DNA of 6,287 bases from Patescibacteria group bacterium (GTDB lineage: Bacteria > Patescibacteriota > Microgenomatia > Levybacterales > UBA12049). The translations under genes were made by a program, and so were the position numbers. Of the stretch, positions 6,054 to 6,287 are shown piece after piece; the first letter of the stretch is position 1; every line of letters starts with the position of its first letter. The stretch covers positions 1-6,287 of the forward strand of contig JAHIGH010000221.1 of assembly GCA_018900295.1 (NCBI GenBank), in the 5' to 3' direction. A model generated the notes under the pieces. The model was not told the DNA's origin and made no database searches. It saw only the letters and a program-made list of their open reading frames with translations.

Positions 6054-6287
6054 ATGCCCAATCATCTGCCCAAAACTCATTCTCACGTCAAAGCGCTCGC
6101 GTGCGAAGCGAAGCTAAAAGCATCGCATTTCCCGAACATTTCCCGCTTTATTACCGAAAAGTCCTTTTTTCATGGAAAATATCTTAAATTACTCAAACTA
6201 AGCATAAGCAGCACAGTCTCAGTTTTACTTTTAAGTCTGATAATAAGCCAAAGTCTGCAACTGCAAAATAATCTCCGCAAAGAGAAG
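6054..6287 (+). CDS. Start of a single-span membrane protein, cut by right edge
   Basis: From ATG 6054 the frame is open for 78 codons to the last base, so the gene would continue beyond the window. Residues 1-45 are basic and of no recognised family. About 46-65 (LLKLSISSTVSVLLLSLIIS) is a likely membrane segment preceded by lysines 42, 45 and 48, which suggests the N-terminus stays inside. After it SLQLQNNLRKEK looks like the beginning of a polar helix or coiled coil, a layout common in membrane-anchored envelope proteins. It begins 18 bases after the preceding stop, so it may be co-transcribed with the PQQ/PKD gene. There is no Shine-Dalgarno, as at other starts here. Function cannot be named. 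Confidence 0.6.
   Translation, partial: MPNHLPKTHSHVKALACEAKLKASHFPNISRFITEKSFFHGKYLKLLKLSISSTVSVLLLSLIISQSLQLQNNLRKEK
6094..6110. repeat. GC-rich hairpin at the start of the right-edge reading frame
   Basis: cgctcgc (6094-6100) pairs with gcgaagcg (6103-6110) with one bulged A, across a 2-base turn (gt), in an otherwise AT-leaning region. It would be read as ALACEA near residues 14-19 of the partial gene. It could be a piece of a repeat element like the one in valS, since gcgaag occurs in both, or it could be ordinary coding sequence. The tight turn means the innermost pairs would have to open in RNA. Confidence 0.4.

Noticed and set aside
1..6287. CRISPR array, tRNA, rRNA or insertion sequence with transposase
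   Set aside because: No regularly spaced direct repeats, no cloverleaf-forming or rRNA-like sequence, and no transposase-like reading frame were seen on either strand.

Overview
The window looks like a fragment of a bacterial genome of the candidate phyla radiation (Patescibacteria), possibly the Microgenomates side. This is inferred from the style of the valyl-tRNA synthetase, the lack of Shine-Dalgarno sequences at every start, the mixture of low GC with repeat-derived insertions inside a housekeeping gene, and a large secreted PQQ/PKD protein. No marker gene settles it. The three complete stops are TAA, TGA and TAG, so the ordinary bacterial code (table 11) applies, and recoding of TGA as in Gracilibacteria/SR1 is excluded.

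Layout, all on the + strand: (1) 2-1771 is the 3' part of valS, which enters from the left edge. (2) 1772-1972 is a 201-base gap with a small hairpin and a pair of direct repeats. (3) 1973-3748 encodes a multi-membrane-span GT-C glycosyltransferase of the PMT/ArnT type. (4) 3749-3920 is a 172-base gap with a strong 13-bp hairpin and a near-consensus sigma70-type promoter (TTGACT-17-TATGAT). (5) 3921-6035 encodes a secreted protein made of a PQQ-type beta-propeller, two PKD domains and a C-terminal domain resembling the post-COAP-1 family. (6) From 6054 a reading frame runs open to the right edge and carries one membrane segment; it is probably the start of another gene.

No gene-free stretch exceeds 300 bases. 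The genes are not an obvious pathway. valS is housekeeping. The glycosyltransferase and the secreted propeller protein are both envelope functions and could be connected (surface glycan or glycosylated surface protein), but the promoter in front of the propeller gene suggests it can be transcribed separately.

The most notable content is inside valS. A REP-like palindromic element has been absorbed in frame between the two halves of a zinc-knuckle, with a short tandem repeat beside it. A separate four-copy 7-bp tandem repeat encodes part of a helix in the anticodon-binding domain. The protein also ends early compared with ordinary ValRS. The second point of interest is a change of base composition: the DNA is very AT-rich from just after valS to about 5030, then becomes richer in GC exactly where the propeller of the secreted protein gives way to its PKD domains.
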